Assembly (NCBI GenBank): GCA_003250455.1
Contig: QKGK01000567.1
Location: 1-5,624, forward strand
DNA from: Chloroflexota bacterium
GTDB taxonomy: Bacteria; Chloroflexota; Anaerolineae; Anaerolineales; UBA11579
DNA: 5,624 nucleotides
Direction of reading: 5' to 3'
Positions 1 to 4,887 of this stretch are shown piece by piece. The position numbers and the translations under genes were made by a program. Below the pieces are notes generated by a model. That model had not been told where the DNA came from, made no database searches, and saw only the letters and a program-made list of their open reading frames with translations. Within the stretch, counting starts at the first letter, position 1; each line of letters starts with the position of its first letter.

Positions 1-653
1 GTCTTCCAGCGGATGCGTTCTCCCTCGGCAGTCAGATCGAACAATCCAGCCAGCCCGGCAATTCCCAGCCACAGCAGGCCATCGGCGCGGGCCAGGTGCA
101 TCAGTCCGGCCAGCAAGCCCAGCAAAAAGCCGCACGCCCGCTTCAGGCGCATAAAGGCCAAAAAGAAAAGCCCTCCCAGCACCATATAGATGACAAAAGA
201 ATCCGTGGTGGTCTGGAACGGCAAATAGAACCCGGTGAACCCGGCCAGCACTCCGGCCAGCCAGGCCGCCTTGCGCTGCTGGGTGATGGTCACTGTCAGG
301 GCGGCAGTCAGCGGGGGTACCAAAGCTGCAATGAATATGAATACAACCTGGGCTGCTTCAAATGGGGGCAAACTCCCGCCAAACAGGCAGATGCCCCCGG
401 CGGCAATCAGGGAGGTCAGCGGCATCCAATAGGAAAAAGCAGGGACCGGCAGCCCGGTGGGGTCGCTGAGGTAATTCCAGATGAACATTTCCTCTCCCCC
501 GCTGCCCGCTGCAATCCGGGCACCCCCCTGGAAATAATAATATGCGTCCATATAGCCGGGGTTGGTCTGCAAGGCTGCCCCACCAACTGCGATCAGCAGC
601 CCCAAAAAGAACAGCACCCAATAAGCCCACCATGGAAATTCCCGCTCAGGCAC
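1..653 (-). CDS. GT-C fold membrane glycosyltransferase, GT39/PMT-like, 3' end outside window
   Basis: This is the N-terminal 217 residues of a polytopic membrane protein; the C-terminus lies beyond the left edge. The GTG start at 653-651 is chosen because AAGGAGG lies 7 bases upstream, and it yields MPEREFPWW before the first membrane helix (about residues 8-26). The first extracytoplasmic loop has NPGYMDAYYYFQGG (31-44), whose Asp36 sits where GT-C enzymes carry their catalytic acidic residue. WNYLSDPTGLPVPAFSYWMP (59-78) and ARADGLLWLG (189-198) resemble loops seen in dolichyl/polyprenyl-phosphate-sugar-dependent GT39-type enzymes. The family role is transfer of a sugar from a lipid-phosphate donor at the outer face of the membrane; substrate and acceptor cannot be told. 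It lies 14 bases downstream of the GT87-like gene, so the two are probably co-transcribed. A short ATG frame at 633 overlaps it but is not the real gene. Confidence 0.8.
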   Translation of the reverse strand, partial: MPEREFPWWAYWVLFFLGLLIAVGGAALQTNPGYMDAYYYFQGGARIAAGSGGEEMFIWNYLSDPTGLPVPAFSYWMPLTSLIAAGGICLFGGSLPPFEAAQVVFIFIAALVPPLTAALTVTITQQRKAAWLAGVLAGFTGFYLPFQTTTDSFVIYMVLGGLFFLAFMRLKRACGFLLGLLAGLMHLARADGLLWLGIAGLAGLFDLTAEGERIRWK

Positions 654-667
654 TTACCGCCCTCCTT

Positions 668-1906
668 TTATAATCTGCGCAGCGCTTCCAAATGCCCGGT
701 TTTGAGCTGGATGGAGTTCAGCGCCCAGTAGCGCACCCAGTACAACAGGAGCAGGGCGGTTACCGGCAGCAAAACCAGCATCGAGCCCGAAGTCTGCCCT
801 GCCAGGTCTGACCGCATCGTCAGCCAGGAAAGCCCCCATTCCAGCCCCAATATTAACGCCATCACCACCAATGTGACCTGAGTTCCGGCACCATGCCAGC
901 GCTGCACCCAGGTGGAAAATACCAATGTCAATGGAACGATCAGCAAAACGAAGTTCGAAAGCGAGGTCGGCACACCGATCAGGTTGGTGAACACCAGTGT
1001 CAGCGCGGCCGCCCACAGGAAGTGGCGGGAATCTTTTCCAAAAGCCCGCCACCATTCCCACACCAGCCACAATCCCAATATCACGGCAATGACCAACATC
1101 ACCTGCGGGTTATATCCCGGCAGCCAGCGCCAGATGGCGGCGTTGGCCGAAGCCGGAAAGCTCTGTTCAAAATAGCCCAGGAACTGGACATAATTGAACA
1201 GCAGCCACTGCGGGAAGAAGTAAAACGCCCCCCCAACCAGCAGCCCGCCTGTGAGCATCATGGAAAGCACCAGCCCCATTTGCCGCTTGGATACCGCCCA
1301 GATAAACACGAATGGCAGCAGCAGGATCACCATCTCCGGCTTGATCATCGAGAGGCCAAAGAACACTCCAGCCACGCCGTACTGCTCCCGGACGACCATC
1401 AGCAGGCCCAGGGCAACCAGCAGCCCCACCACTACCGCCGGGCTGCCCAAAAATACCGCTCGCACGCTGTGGAATTGCCCCAGTGCAAACAACAAAAACA
1501 CCAGCATCATCCATGGCTTTGGCCGCCAGCGGGTCAGCACCAGCGCAGTGAAAACCAGCCCCACCATGCTCACCATCACCACCGAAGTCCAGATAGCCCG
1601 GGCAAGCGAATAAGGCTGGATCTCTGAAATAGGTCCAAACAGGATCAGGCTGTAATATGGGTAAAGAAAGCGCGGCTCACCGTATTCATCCCCCAGCAGC
1701 ACGCGGGAACGGCTCATCGAGGAAGCCTCATAGGGATTGCCGTCCCCTCCGCTTGCAACCCTGGCCCCCTCCCAGATGGGGGCAAATACCTGGTTGCCTC
1801 CCAATGGAACAAGCACCCGCTGGTTAAAGATCGTCAGCCCCCCCGCCGCCAGCAGAATTGCCAGGATGATAATTAAAAACATCAGGTCTGGTCTACGTCT
1901 ACGCAC
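668..1906 (-). CDS. GT87/DUF2029-like polytopic membrane glycosyltransferase
   Basis: The product is 412 residues with roughly ten to eleven hydrophobic segments, the first at about 8-27 after an MRRRRP positive-inside start. The first loop carries an aromatic/acidic stretch ending in GGDGNPYE (53-60), matching the 'GGdPY' loop of the DUF2029/GT87 group. GLSMIKPEMVILLLPFVF (184-201) matches that family's typical 'KP' helix. Actinobacterial members of GT87 are polyprenyl-phosphomannose-dependent mannosyltransferases for cell-envelope glycans; donor and product here are unknown. The GTG start at 1906-1904 has AGGAGA about 4 bases upstream. An internal ATG eight codons further in would drop the Arg-rich tail and has no such site. 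The gene opens an apparent operon with the GT-C gene downstream. I saw no convincing promoter in the 332 bases before it. General class is fairly secure, exact family less so. Confidence 0.8.
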   Translation of the reverse strand: MRRRRPDLMFLIIILAILLAAGGLTIFNQRVLVPLGGNQVFAPIWEGARVASGGDGNPYEASSMSRSRVLLGDEYGEPRFLYPYYSLILFGPISEIQPYSLARAIWTSVVMVSMVGLVFTALVLTRWRPKPWMMLVFLLFALGQFHSVRAVFLGSPAVVVGLLVALGLLMVVREQYGVAGVFFGLSMIKPEMVILLLPFVFIWAVSKRQMGLVLSMMLTGGLLVGGAFYFFPQWLLFNYVQFLGYFEQSFPASANAAIWRWLPGYNPQVMLVIAVILGLWLVWEWWRAFGKDSRHFLWAAALTLVFTNLIGVPTSLSNFVLLIVPLTLVFSTWVQRWHGAGTQVTLVVMALILGLEWGLSWLTMRSDLAGQTSGSMLVLLPVTALLLLYWVRYWALNSIQLKTGHLEALRRL

Positions 1907-1959
1907 AGGTTCTCCTGCTTGGGGTGTGAATTTTCAAGCAATATGGTATCACAGAATGT

Positions 1960-2027
1960 AGTTGGGGAGTTGGATAGTTAGATGGTTGGATCGTTCATAG
2001 TCGACAGTTCACAGTTGACAGTTTTTT
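1960..2027. repeat. Degenerate tandem repeat, 8-base units passing into 7-base units
   Basis: Read on the plus strand, consecutive units are AGTTGGGG, AGTTGGAT, AGTTAGAT, GGTTGGAT, CGTTCATA (8 bases each), then GTCGACA, GTTCACA, GTTGACA, GTTTTTT (7 bases each). All but one share a GTT core, and the unit length shifts from 8 to 7 near position 2000. It is too short in unit and unspaced for CRISPR. It most resembles the short-period repeat arrays found between genes in some genomes, and it ends about 50 bases before the glycosyltransferase start. Confidence 0.65.
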
Positions 2028-2161
2028 AACTAAACCATGGTTGCTATTTAACTATGGATAAGAAAAGGACGGCCGAAGGCCGACTGGGATGGATTTTTTG
2101 TGAGGTGAAATTGTTCGTAAAATTCAGCCTATCAATATCAGGGGGCAACTATCGCATGAAG

Positions 2162-2188
2162 AAAAAAGGCCTTGAAGTTTCAAGGCCT
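2162..2188 (-). terminator. Rho-independent terminator of rpoD
   Basis: AGGCCTTGAA (2167-2176) and TTCAAGGCCT (2179-2188) form a perfect 10-base inverted repeat around a two-base centre; four loop bases are more realistic. On the minus strand the stem is followed by TTTTTTC, the expected U-tract for transcripts coming from rpoD. It lies about 50 bases past the rpoD stop. Confidence 0.9.
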
Positions 2189-2203
2189 CTTCTATCTATA
2201 TCG

Positions 2204-2239
2204 TGATTGTCACAATCAAAATGAATTCATTTTGATTGT
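2204..2239. repeat. Nested palindromes at the rpoD stop codon
   Basis: Positions 2212-2239 are a perfect 28-base palindrome centred on GAATTC, flanked by ACAATCAAAAT and its complement. It begins inside the rpoD stop codon (TGA at 2241-2239). A second perfect repeat, TGATTGT-C-ACAATCA (2204-2218), shares its right arm with the first, so ACAATCA/TGATTGT occurs three times and the two hairpins are mutually exclusive. With no U-tract it is not itself a terminator. It could stabilise the 3' end of the mRNA or bind a dimeric protein. Confidence 0.75.
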
Positions 2240-3480
2240 CATTCGCCCAGGTACTCGCGCAGCTTGCGGCGGATGACCGGATGCCGCAGACGGGAAAGCG
2301 CCTGCGCCTCGATCTGGCGGACACGCTCGCGGGTCACGCCCATCTTGCGGCCAACCTCTTCCAGCGTGTAGGCCTGCCCGTCCAGCAGCCCATAGCGCAG
2401 CTGCAAAATGCGGACTTCACGGGGCGGCAGAGTGTTGAGGACCTCTTCCAGATGCTCTTTGAGCAGGTTATAGGTCGCCGATTCGTCCGGGGCCGGGGCT
2501 TCCTGGTCCTGGATAAAATCGCCCAGCACCGAATCTTCTTCGTCATCGGTAGGCGTTTCCAGCGAAAGCGGCCGGCGGGCCACCTGGATCATGTTCTCCA
2601 CCTTCTTCGGCGGCACATCCAGCGCCTCGGCCAGCTCTTCCACGGAGGGGTCGCGCCCCAAACGCTGGGTAAGCTGATGCTGCACCCGCAGCAGTTTGTT
2701 GATCTGGTCGCCCATATGCACTGGCACGCGGATGGTGCGGCCTTGGTCGGCGATCGCACGCGTCACCGCCTGGCGGATCCACCAGGTAGCATAGGTGCTG
2801 AACTTGTGTCCCCGGCGGTAATCGAACTTCTTTGCCGCGCGAATCAGGCCAATATTGCCTTCCTGGATCAGGTCCTGGAAGGGGACGCCGCGTCCCATAT
2901 ATTTTTTCGCTACGCTGATCACCAGACGGGAGTTCGCCGTGATCAGATGCTCCCGGGCGGCCCAGCCGTCCTCAATATTAAAGCGGTGTTCATAACGATC
3001 ATCGGTATTCAGGCTTTTTCCGTTGAGCGCCAACGTCTCCCGGGAGATGCGGCCGCGTTCGATCCGTTTCGCCAGGTTGACTTCTTCCTCAGCAGTGAGC
3101 AGCGGGACCCGCCCCACTTCTTTGAGGTACAGCCCGATCATGTCATCGGTATCAATATTCGCCAGGTAATTATCTTCCAGGATCGCCCGGTTGTCTTCCC
3201 CGCTTTCGTCTTCTTGCTCGTCGGTTTCAACCAGCATATTCTCTTCTGATGGCTCGATGCTGGTTTCATCATCCAAATATGGGATGCCCGCGCTCAATAA
3301 TGCGGCAAAAGCCTCTTCCAGTTTGTCTACATCTCGTTCTGCTTCCGGGAAAATGCTGAGAATATCGTCAATCGTCACATAGGTCTTCTTCCGACCTAAT
3401 GCAATTAACCGCGCAACAGGGGTATAACCCTCGTTATCGTCCTCAATCCCTTCAAGCAAATCATCATTGAGCATATTCAT
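2239..3480 (-). CDS. rpoD: Primary RNA polymerase sigma-70 factor (RpoD/SigA)
   Basis: This is the housekeeping sigma subunit that directs core RNA polymerase to -35/-10 promoters in the cytoplasm. At 413 residues it is a compact RpoD with all regions in order. Region 1.1 is at about 24-70 (LIALGRKKTYVTIDDI). An acidic linker (71-108) follows, then region 1.2 at 109-143 (DTDDMIGLYLKEVGRVPLLT). Region 2 spans about 178-256 with QDLIQEGNIGLIRA and the -10-melting stretch FSTYATWWIRQAVTRAI. Region 3 is at about 257-330. Region 4 is at 346-405 with LPPREVRILQLRYGL and the -35-reading helix VTRERVRQIEAQAL (Arg384, Glu385 and Arg388 match E. coli 584, 585 and 588). The linker between regions 1.2 and 2 is short, unlike the long insert of proteobacterial RpoD. 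A second ATG two codons in is an alternative start. GAGG lies about 12 bases upstream, a weakly placed ribosome site. Confidence 0.97.
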   Translation of the reverse strand: MNMLNDDLLEGIEDDNEGYTPVARLIALGRKKTYVTIDDILSIFPEAERDVDKLEEAFAALLSAGIPYLDDETSIEPSEENMLVETDEQEDESGEDNRAILEDNYLANIDTDDMIGLYLKEVGRVPLLTAEEEVNLAKRIERGRISRETLALNGKSLNTDDRYEHRFNIEDGWAAREHLITANSRLVISVAKKYMGRGVPFQDLIQEGNIGLIRAAKKFDYRRGHKFSTYATWWIRQAVTRAIADQGRTIRVPVHMGDQINKLLRVQHQLTQRLGRDPSVEELAEALDVPPKKVENMIQVARRPLSLETPTDDEEDSVLGDFIQDQEAPAPDESATYNLLKEHLEEVLNTLPPREVRILQLRYGLLDGQAYTLEEVGRKMGVTRERVRQIEAQALSRLRHPVIRRKLREYLGE

Positions 3481-3557
3481 TCAACTAAAAACCTCTTATC
3501 TTCCAGATTTTTGCAATCTTTCTACTATATAGAATAATGCATGAGTATTAAACTTAC

Positions 3558-3599
3558 GTATGCGGGAGATAAATTGTTTCTATTTCTCTTCCAGCATAC
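3558..3599. repeat. Long imperfect inverted repeat overlapping the proximal rpoD promoter candidate
   Basis: GTATGC (3558-3563) pairs with GCATAC (3594-3599). After a one-base bulge (A3593), GGGAGA (3564-3569) pairs with TCTTCC (3587-3592, one G-T). After one mismatch, AAA pairs with TTT around a 9-base loop. The pairing is better on the plus strand than on the minus strand, where the G-T becomes A-C. Confidence 0.5.
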
Positions 3600-3621
3600 A
3601 CGTTTTAAACCTTAAACGCAA
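3593..3621 (-). promoter_or_regulatory. Candidate proximal rpoD promoter
   Basis: TTGCGT (3621-3616) and TATGCT (3598-3593) are separated by exactly 17 bases on the minus strand. They would start transcription near 3586 and give a leader of about 105 bases. The -10 box lies inside one arm of the inverted repeat at 3558-3599, so a repressor or cruciform could cover it. Confidence 0.4.
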
Positions 3622-3683
3622 CCACCAAAAGACCTATTGAAAAGCCTTTTCACTACTCAAAATCAGGCAAAACACAACCACCG

Positions 3684-3817
3684 CTCTCGGGCTGGCGTAT
3701 CACCAAGAGCCTGGGAAAAGAGTGTCTGGCGTGAAATTTGGGCGATAGATTTAGAGATGCCAGGGCATCTCTGTGTTATCAATCGAACATGATCCGATTG
3801 TGAACATGGCTTGTTCA
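3684..3817. other. Cluster of four consecutive hairpins, possible structured RNA
   Basis: Hairpin 1 (3684-3722) has CTCT/AGAG outside and GGGCT/AGCCT inside. Hairpin 2 is the strongest: AGAGATGCC (3753-3761) and GGCATCTCT (3764-3772) are perfectly complementary, extended outward by GATA (3744-3747) and TATC (3777-3780). Hairpin 3 is CAATCG/CGATTG (3780-3785 and 3795-3800). Hairpin 4 is TGAACA/TGTTCA (3801-3806 and 3812-3817). If rpoD starts from the distal promoter near 3883-3912, all of this lies in its 5' leader. It could also be a separate RNA or a decayed sequence; the strand is not settled. Confidence 0.4.
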
Positions 3818-3819
3818 AT

Positions 3820-3851
3820 AAAAACCCAGCAACCGGAAAGCATGGTGCTGG
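3820..3851 (-). terminator. Leftward terminator-like hairpin shortly after the distal promoter (possible attenuator)
   Basis: CCAGCA (3826-3831) and TGCTGG (3846-3851) pair, continued by CC/GG (3833-3834 and 3844-3845) across a one-base bulge. On the minus strand the stem is followed by GTTTTTA (3825-3819). Its start lies only about 25 bases downstream of the predicted start of the minus-strand promoter at 3883-3912. It would therefore either end a very short RNA or attenuate transcription toward rpoD. Confidence 0.45.
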
Positions 3852-3882
3852 AGGCGGGGTGCGTATTTTTTAATGCTGTTAG

Positions 3883-3912
3883 ACTATACAACAAAAATGG
3901 GGACAGAGTCAA
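3883..3912 (-). promoter_or_regulatory. Strong sigma-70-like promoter toward rpoD
   Basis: TTGACT (3912-3907) and TATAGT (3888-3883) each match the consensus at five of six positions, with an 18-base spacer. The predicted start is near 3876, giving an rpoD leader of about 396 bases. It is the best promoter match in the rpoD upstream region. Confidence 0.6.
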
Positions 3913-3915
3913 GTT

Positions 3916-3945
3916 TTGTAGAAAATACCAATAATTTTCTTATAT
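3916..3945 (+). promoter_or_regulatory. Candidate distal promoter of the 56-codon gene
   Basis: TTGTAG (3916-3921) and TTATAT (3940-3945) have an 18-base spacer, back to back with the minus-strand promoter whose -35 ends at 3912. The start would be near 3952, so the transcript would include the hairpin at 3967-3987 and the pairing partner of the ribosome binding site. A second possible -10, TACTAT (4002-4007), lacks a well-placed -35 and would make a short leader without that partner. Confidence 0.35.
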
Positions 3946-3966
3946 TTCCCAATTTTTCTCCGAATT

Positions 3967-4068
3967 AAGGGTTGTTTTGCAACCTTTCTTCCAGATTTGC
4001 GTACTATGTAGTGAAAGTAATCAAAAATAAAACTATCGAACGCAGTTCGATCATTAGAAATCTGGAGG
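3967..4068 (+). promoter_or_regulatory. Structured leader that can sequester the ribosome binding site
   Basis: Three pairings nest cleanly. AAGGGTTG (3967-3974) pairs with CAACCTTT (3980-3987). CTTCCAGATTT (3988-3998) pairs over 11 positions, with one G-U, with AAATCTGGAGG (4058-4068), which contains the whole GGAGG ribosome site. Inside that loop, ATCGAAC (4035-4041) pairs perfectly with GTTCGAT (4045-4051) around GCA. The fold predicts an OFF state for translation of the 56-codon gene when transcription starts upstream of 3967. It is deduced by eye, without an energy calculation. Confidence 0.45.
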
Positions 4069-4074
4069 TACAAA

Positions 4075-4245
4075 ATGGGTTGCCTGAAAGCGATAATTGG
4101 ATTGATCACCGGGATCATTGGGCTGGTGGTCGGGATTGTAGGAGCCGTGCTGGGACTGGCTGGCGGTATCATCGGTCTGGTCATCGGCGCCATCGTGCTC
4201 GCCCTCATCGTCATCCCTATCGGCGTGCTCATCGCCATCTTCTAG
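4075..4245 (+). CDS. 56-residue glycine-zipper membrane microprotein, unrecognised family
   Basis: The ATG at 4075 follows TGGAGG with 6 bases of spacing, a very strong ribosome site; TAG ends at 4245. The protein begins MGCLKAIIGL and is almost wholly Gly, Ile, Leu, Val and Ala. Lys5 is the only charged residue and Cys3 the only cysteine. Small residues fall at 2, 6, 9, 13, 16, 20, 23, 27, 30 and 34, an unbroken alternation of 4 and 3 steps, with Gly at all but position 6. This is a heptad with glycine at a and d, able to pack helices very tightly. A Pro48-containing hydrophobic tail follows. Two membrane helices or one helical hairpin are likely. Role unknown: an oligomeric pore, a membrane-stress or toxin-like peptide, or a membrane organiser are all possible. 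It has its own terminator and a foldable leader. I recognise no named family. Confidence 0.75.
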   Translation: MGCLKAIIGLITGIIGLVVGIVGAVLGLAGGIIGLVIGAIVLALIVIPIGVLIAIF

Positions 4246-4279
4246 CCAACAATTGAATCCAACCAATTCAGAATCAAAG

Positions 4280-4324
4280 AAAAACCCCGATCAGGCAAAT
4301 GATCAGCATGTCTCAGGGGTTTTT
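4280..4324 (+). terminator. Terminator of the 56-codon gene, probably bidirectional
   Basis: AAAAACCCC (4280-4288) is complementary to GGGGTTTTT (4316-4324). Within it lies a small hairpin, GATCA/TGATC (4289-4293 and 4300-4304), and an 11-base unpaired stretch on the right. T-tracts follow the G run on both strands. It sits 34 bases after the stop codon. Confidence 0.75.
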
Positions 4325-4600
4325 CCATTTAATAGGTACGCCCCATGCAGCACACCCAGGCTCAAAGTGTTGGTCAGTTTGTATGAACTTCAGTGCTAGT
4401 TAAGATCATGCCAACAGCGGGATACGATAATTTATCTGCCTTAAACCGAGAACAAGGAGACCTGGATGAAAATTGAATCGACTGAAACGATTGGGCCAGC
4501 ACATGCAAAGAAAATACGCGCGGCCGTGATGCGTCCACCACTCCCCAGCATGCGGGCTGGGCAGCCACCATTTTCAGGCAAAGTCCGCCCAATCACAAAC
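4325..4600. other. Intergenic stretch without a supported gene
   Basis: It contains a weak promoter-like pair TTAAGA (4400-4405) / TACGAT (4423-4428) with a 17-base spacer, an AGGAG before an ATG at 4466 that opens an unconvincing 73-codon frame, and a perfect hairpin CCCAGC/GCTGGG (4544-4549 and 4556-4561). None of these adds up to a gene I would defend. Confidence 0.5.
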
Positions 4601-4629
4601 TTGACACGCCCAGGCAAAAAACGTACACT
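4601..4629 (+). promoter_or_regulatory. Consensus-like sigma-70 promoter of the 38-codon gene
   Basis: TTGACA (4601-4606) is a perfect -35 box. A 17-base spacer leads to TACACT (4624-4629), four of six for the -10. Seven bases on, the expected start falls on the A of the ATG at 4636. It is the best -35/spacer combination in the window. Confidence 0.8.
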
Positions 4630-4635
4630 AATGCT

Positions 4636-4752
4636 ATGGAAACCGCATTATATGCCCTCTACATCCAGAGCACGGCTCTGCTGCTGATCATGTCCATGAT
4701 GATGATGGAAATGGAGAAGAATAAACGCGCCTGGGCAGTGTTCCGCTGGTAA
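4636..4752 (+). CDS. Predicted leaderless 38-residue membrane microprotein
   Basis: The frame starts METALYALYIQSTALLLIMS, continues with a run of four Met at 21-24 and EMEKNKR, and ends in VFRW before TAA (4750-4752). Residues 4-24 form one hydrophobic helix, long enough to cross the membrane. The basic KNKR (28-31) after it predicts a cytoplasmic C-terminus. No ribosome binding site precedes the ATG. The promoter at 4601-4629 would put the transcription start on or next to the ATG, so the mRNA would be leaderless. A strong terminator begins 22 bases after the stop, making a complete unit of about 165 transcribed bases. I do not recognise the family and cannot state a function. The alternative is that the transcript is a small RNA and the frame is incidental; the membrane-like composition favours a peptide but does not prove it. 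Confidence 0.55.
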   Translation: METALYALYIQSTALLLIMSMMMMEMEKNKRAWAVFRW

Positions 4753-4773
4753 AAGCGAGATCACGAGTCATTC

Positions 4774-4801
4774 AAACTGCCCGGGCGGGCAGTTTTTTTT
4801 T
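4774..4801 (+). terminator. Rho-independent terminator of the 38-codon unit
   Basis: AAACTGCCC (4774-4782) and GGGCAGTTT (4787-4795) form a perfect 9-base stem around GGGC, running directly into nine T residues (4793-4801). It also insulates metG from upstream transcription. Confidence 0.95.
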
Positions 4802-4858
4802 CCGGAAGGCGGCGAGTGCCAATCTGGCTTTAAAACCGCATCTGCCCACACAAATTTA

Positions 4859-4887
4859 TTGTCGAAAGTACCATTCCACACTACAAT
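4859..4887 (+). promoter_or_regulatory. Promoter of metG
   Basis: TTGTCG (4859-4864) and TACAAT (4882-4887) are separated by 17 bases. The start would be near 4894, leaving a leader of about 28 bases with AGGAGA (4907-4912) nine bases before the ATG. That leader is too short for a T-box or other riboswitch. Confidence 0.65.

Larger units (their letters stand above)
1907..2238. other. Intergenic region between rpoD 3' end and the glycosyltransferase operon
   Basis: I found no credible coding region on either strand. From rpoD outward it holds nested palindromes at the stop codon, a strong leftward terminator (2162-2188), a small GC-rich inverted repeat CGGCC-GAA-GGCCG (2070-2082), an AT-rich stretch with TTTAACTA twice (2025-2032 and 2047-2054), and a degenerate tandem array (1960-2027). 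On the minus strand the 2070-2082 hairpin is followed by TCCTTTTCTT, so it may act as a weak backup terminator. No sigma-70 promoter with a good -35/-10 pair was evident upstream of the GTG at 1906. Confidence 0.7.
3481..4074. other. Divergent intergenic region rich in inverted repeats
   Basis: No convincing gene is present. It separates rpoD (leftward) from the 56-codon gene (rightward). It holds back-to-back promoter candidates near 3883-3945, a further rpoD promoter candidate (3593-3621), a leftward terminator-like hairpin (3820-3851), a chain of hairpins between 3558 and 3817, and a leader for the rightward gene that can pair over its ribosome binding site. It is AT-richer than the flanking genes. 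I could not match it to tmRNA, RNase P RNA, SRP RNA or a riboswitch I know. Confidence 0.7.

Noticed and set aside
893..1627. 244-codon plus-strand frame opposite the GT87-like gene
   Set aside because: It is an antisense shadow; its His/Gln/Pro-rich composition mirrors the codons of a hydrophobic membrane protein on the other strand.
1960..2027. CRISPR array
   Set aside because: Units of 7-8 bases are contiguous, with no spacers and no cas genes nearby.
2236..3249. 337-codon plus-strand frame opposite rpoD
   Set aside because: It is an antisense shadow of an unmistakable RpoD; its product is His/Gln/Phe-rich without family features.
3541..3615. 24-codon frame starting MSIKLTYAGDK on the plus strand
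   Set aside because: There is no ribosome binding site, the promoter spacing is poor, and it overlaps the inverted repeat at 3558-3599.
3640..3880. 6S RNA, SRP RNA, RNase P RNA or tmRNA
   Set aside because: The hairpins are separate rather than one long bulged rod, and none of the conserved core motifs of these RNAs was found on either strand.
4054..4266. 70-codon Asp-rich minus-strand frame over the glycine-zipper gene
   Set aside because: The Asp/His/Gln richness is what antisense of Ile/Val/Gly codons gives, and no ribosome site was seen; the plus-strand gene has strong signals.
4466..4687. 73-codon plus-strand frame with AGGAG six bases before ATG and a weak promoter-like pair upstream
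   Set aside because: The product is rich in Pro, Arg, Lys and Ser without domain-like pattern. The frame contains the strong internal promoter and overlaps the better-supported 38-codon gene. The good ribosome site keeps it worth a homology search.
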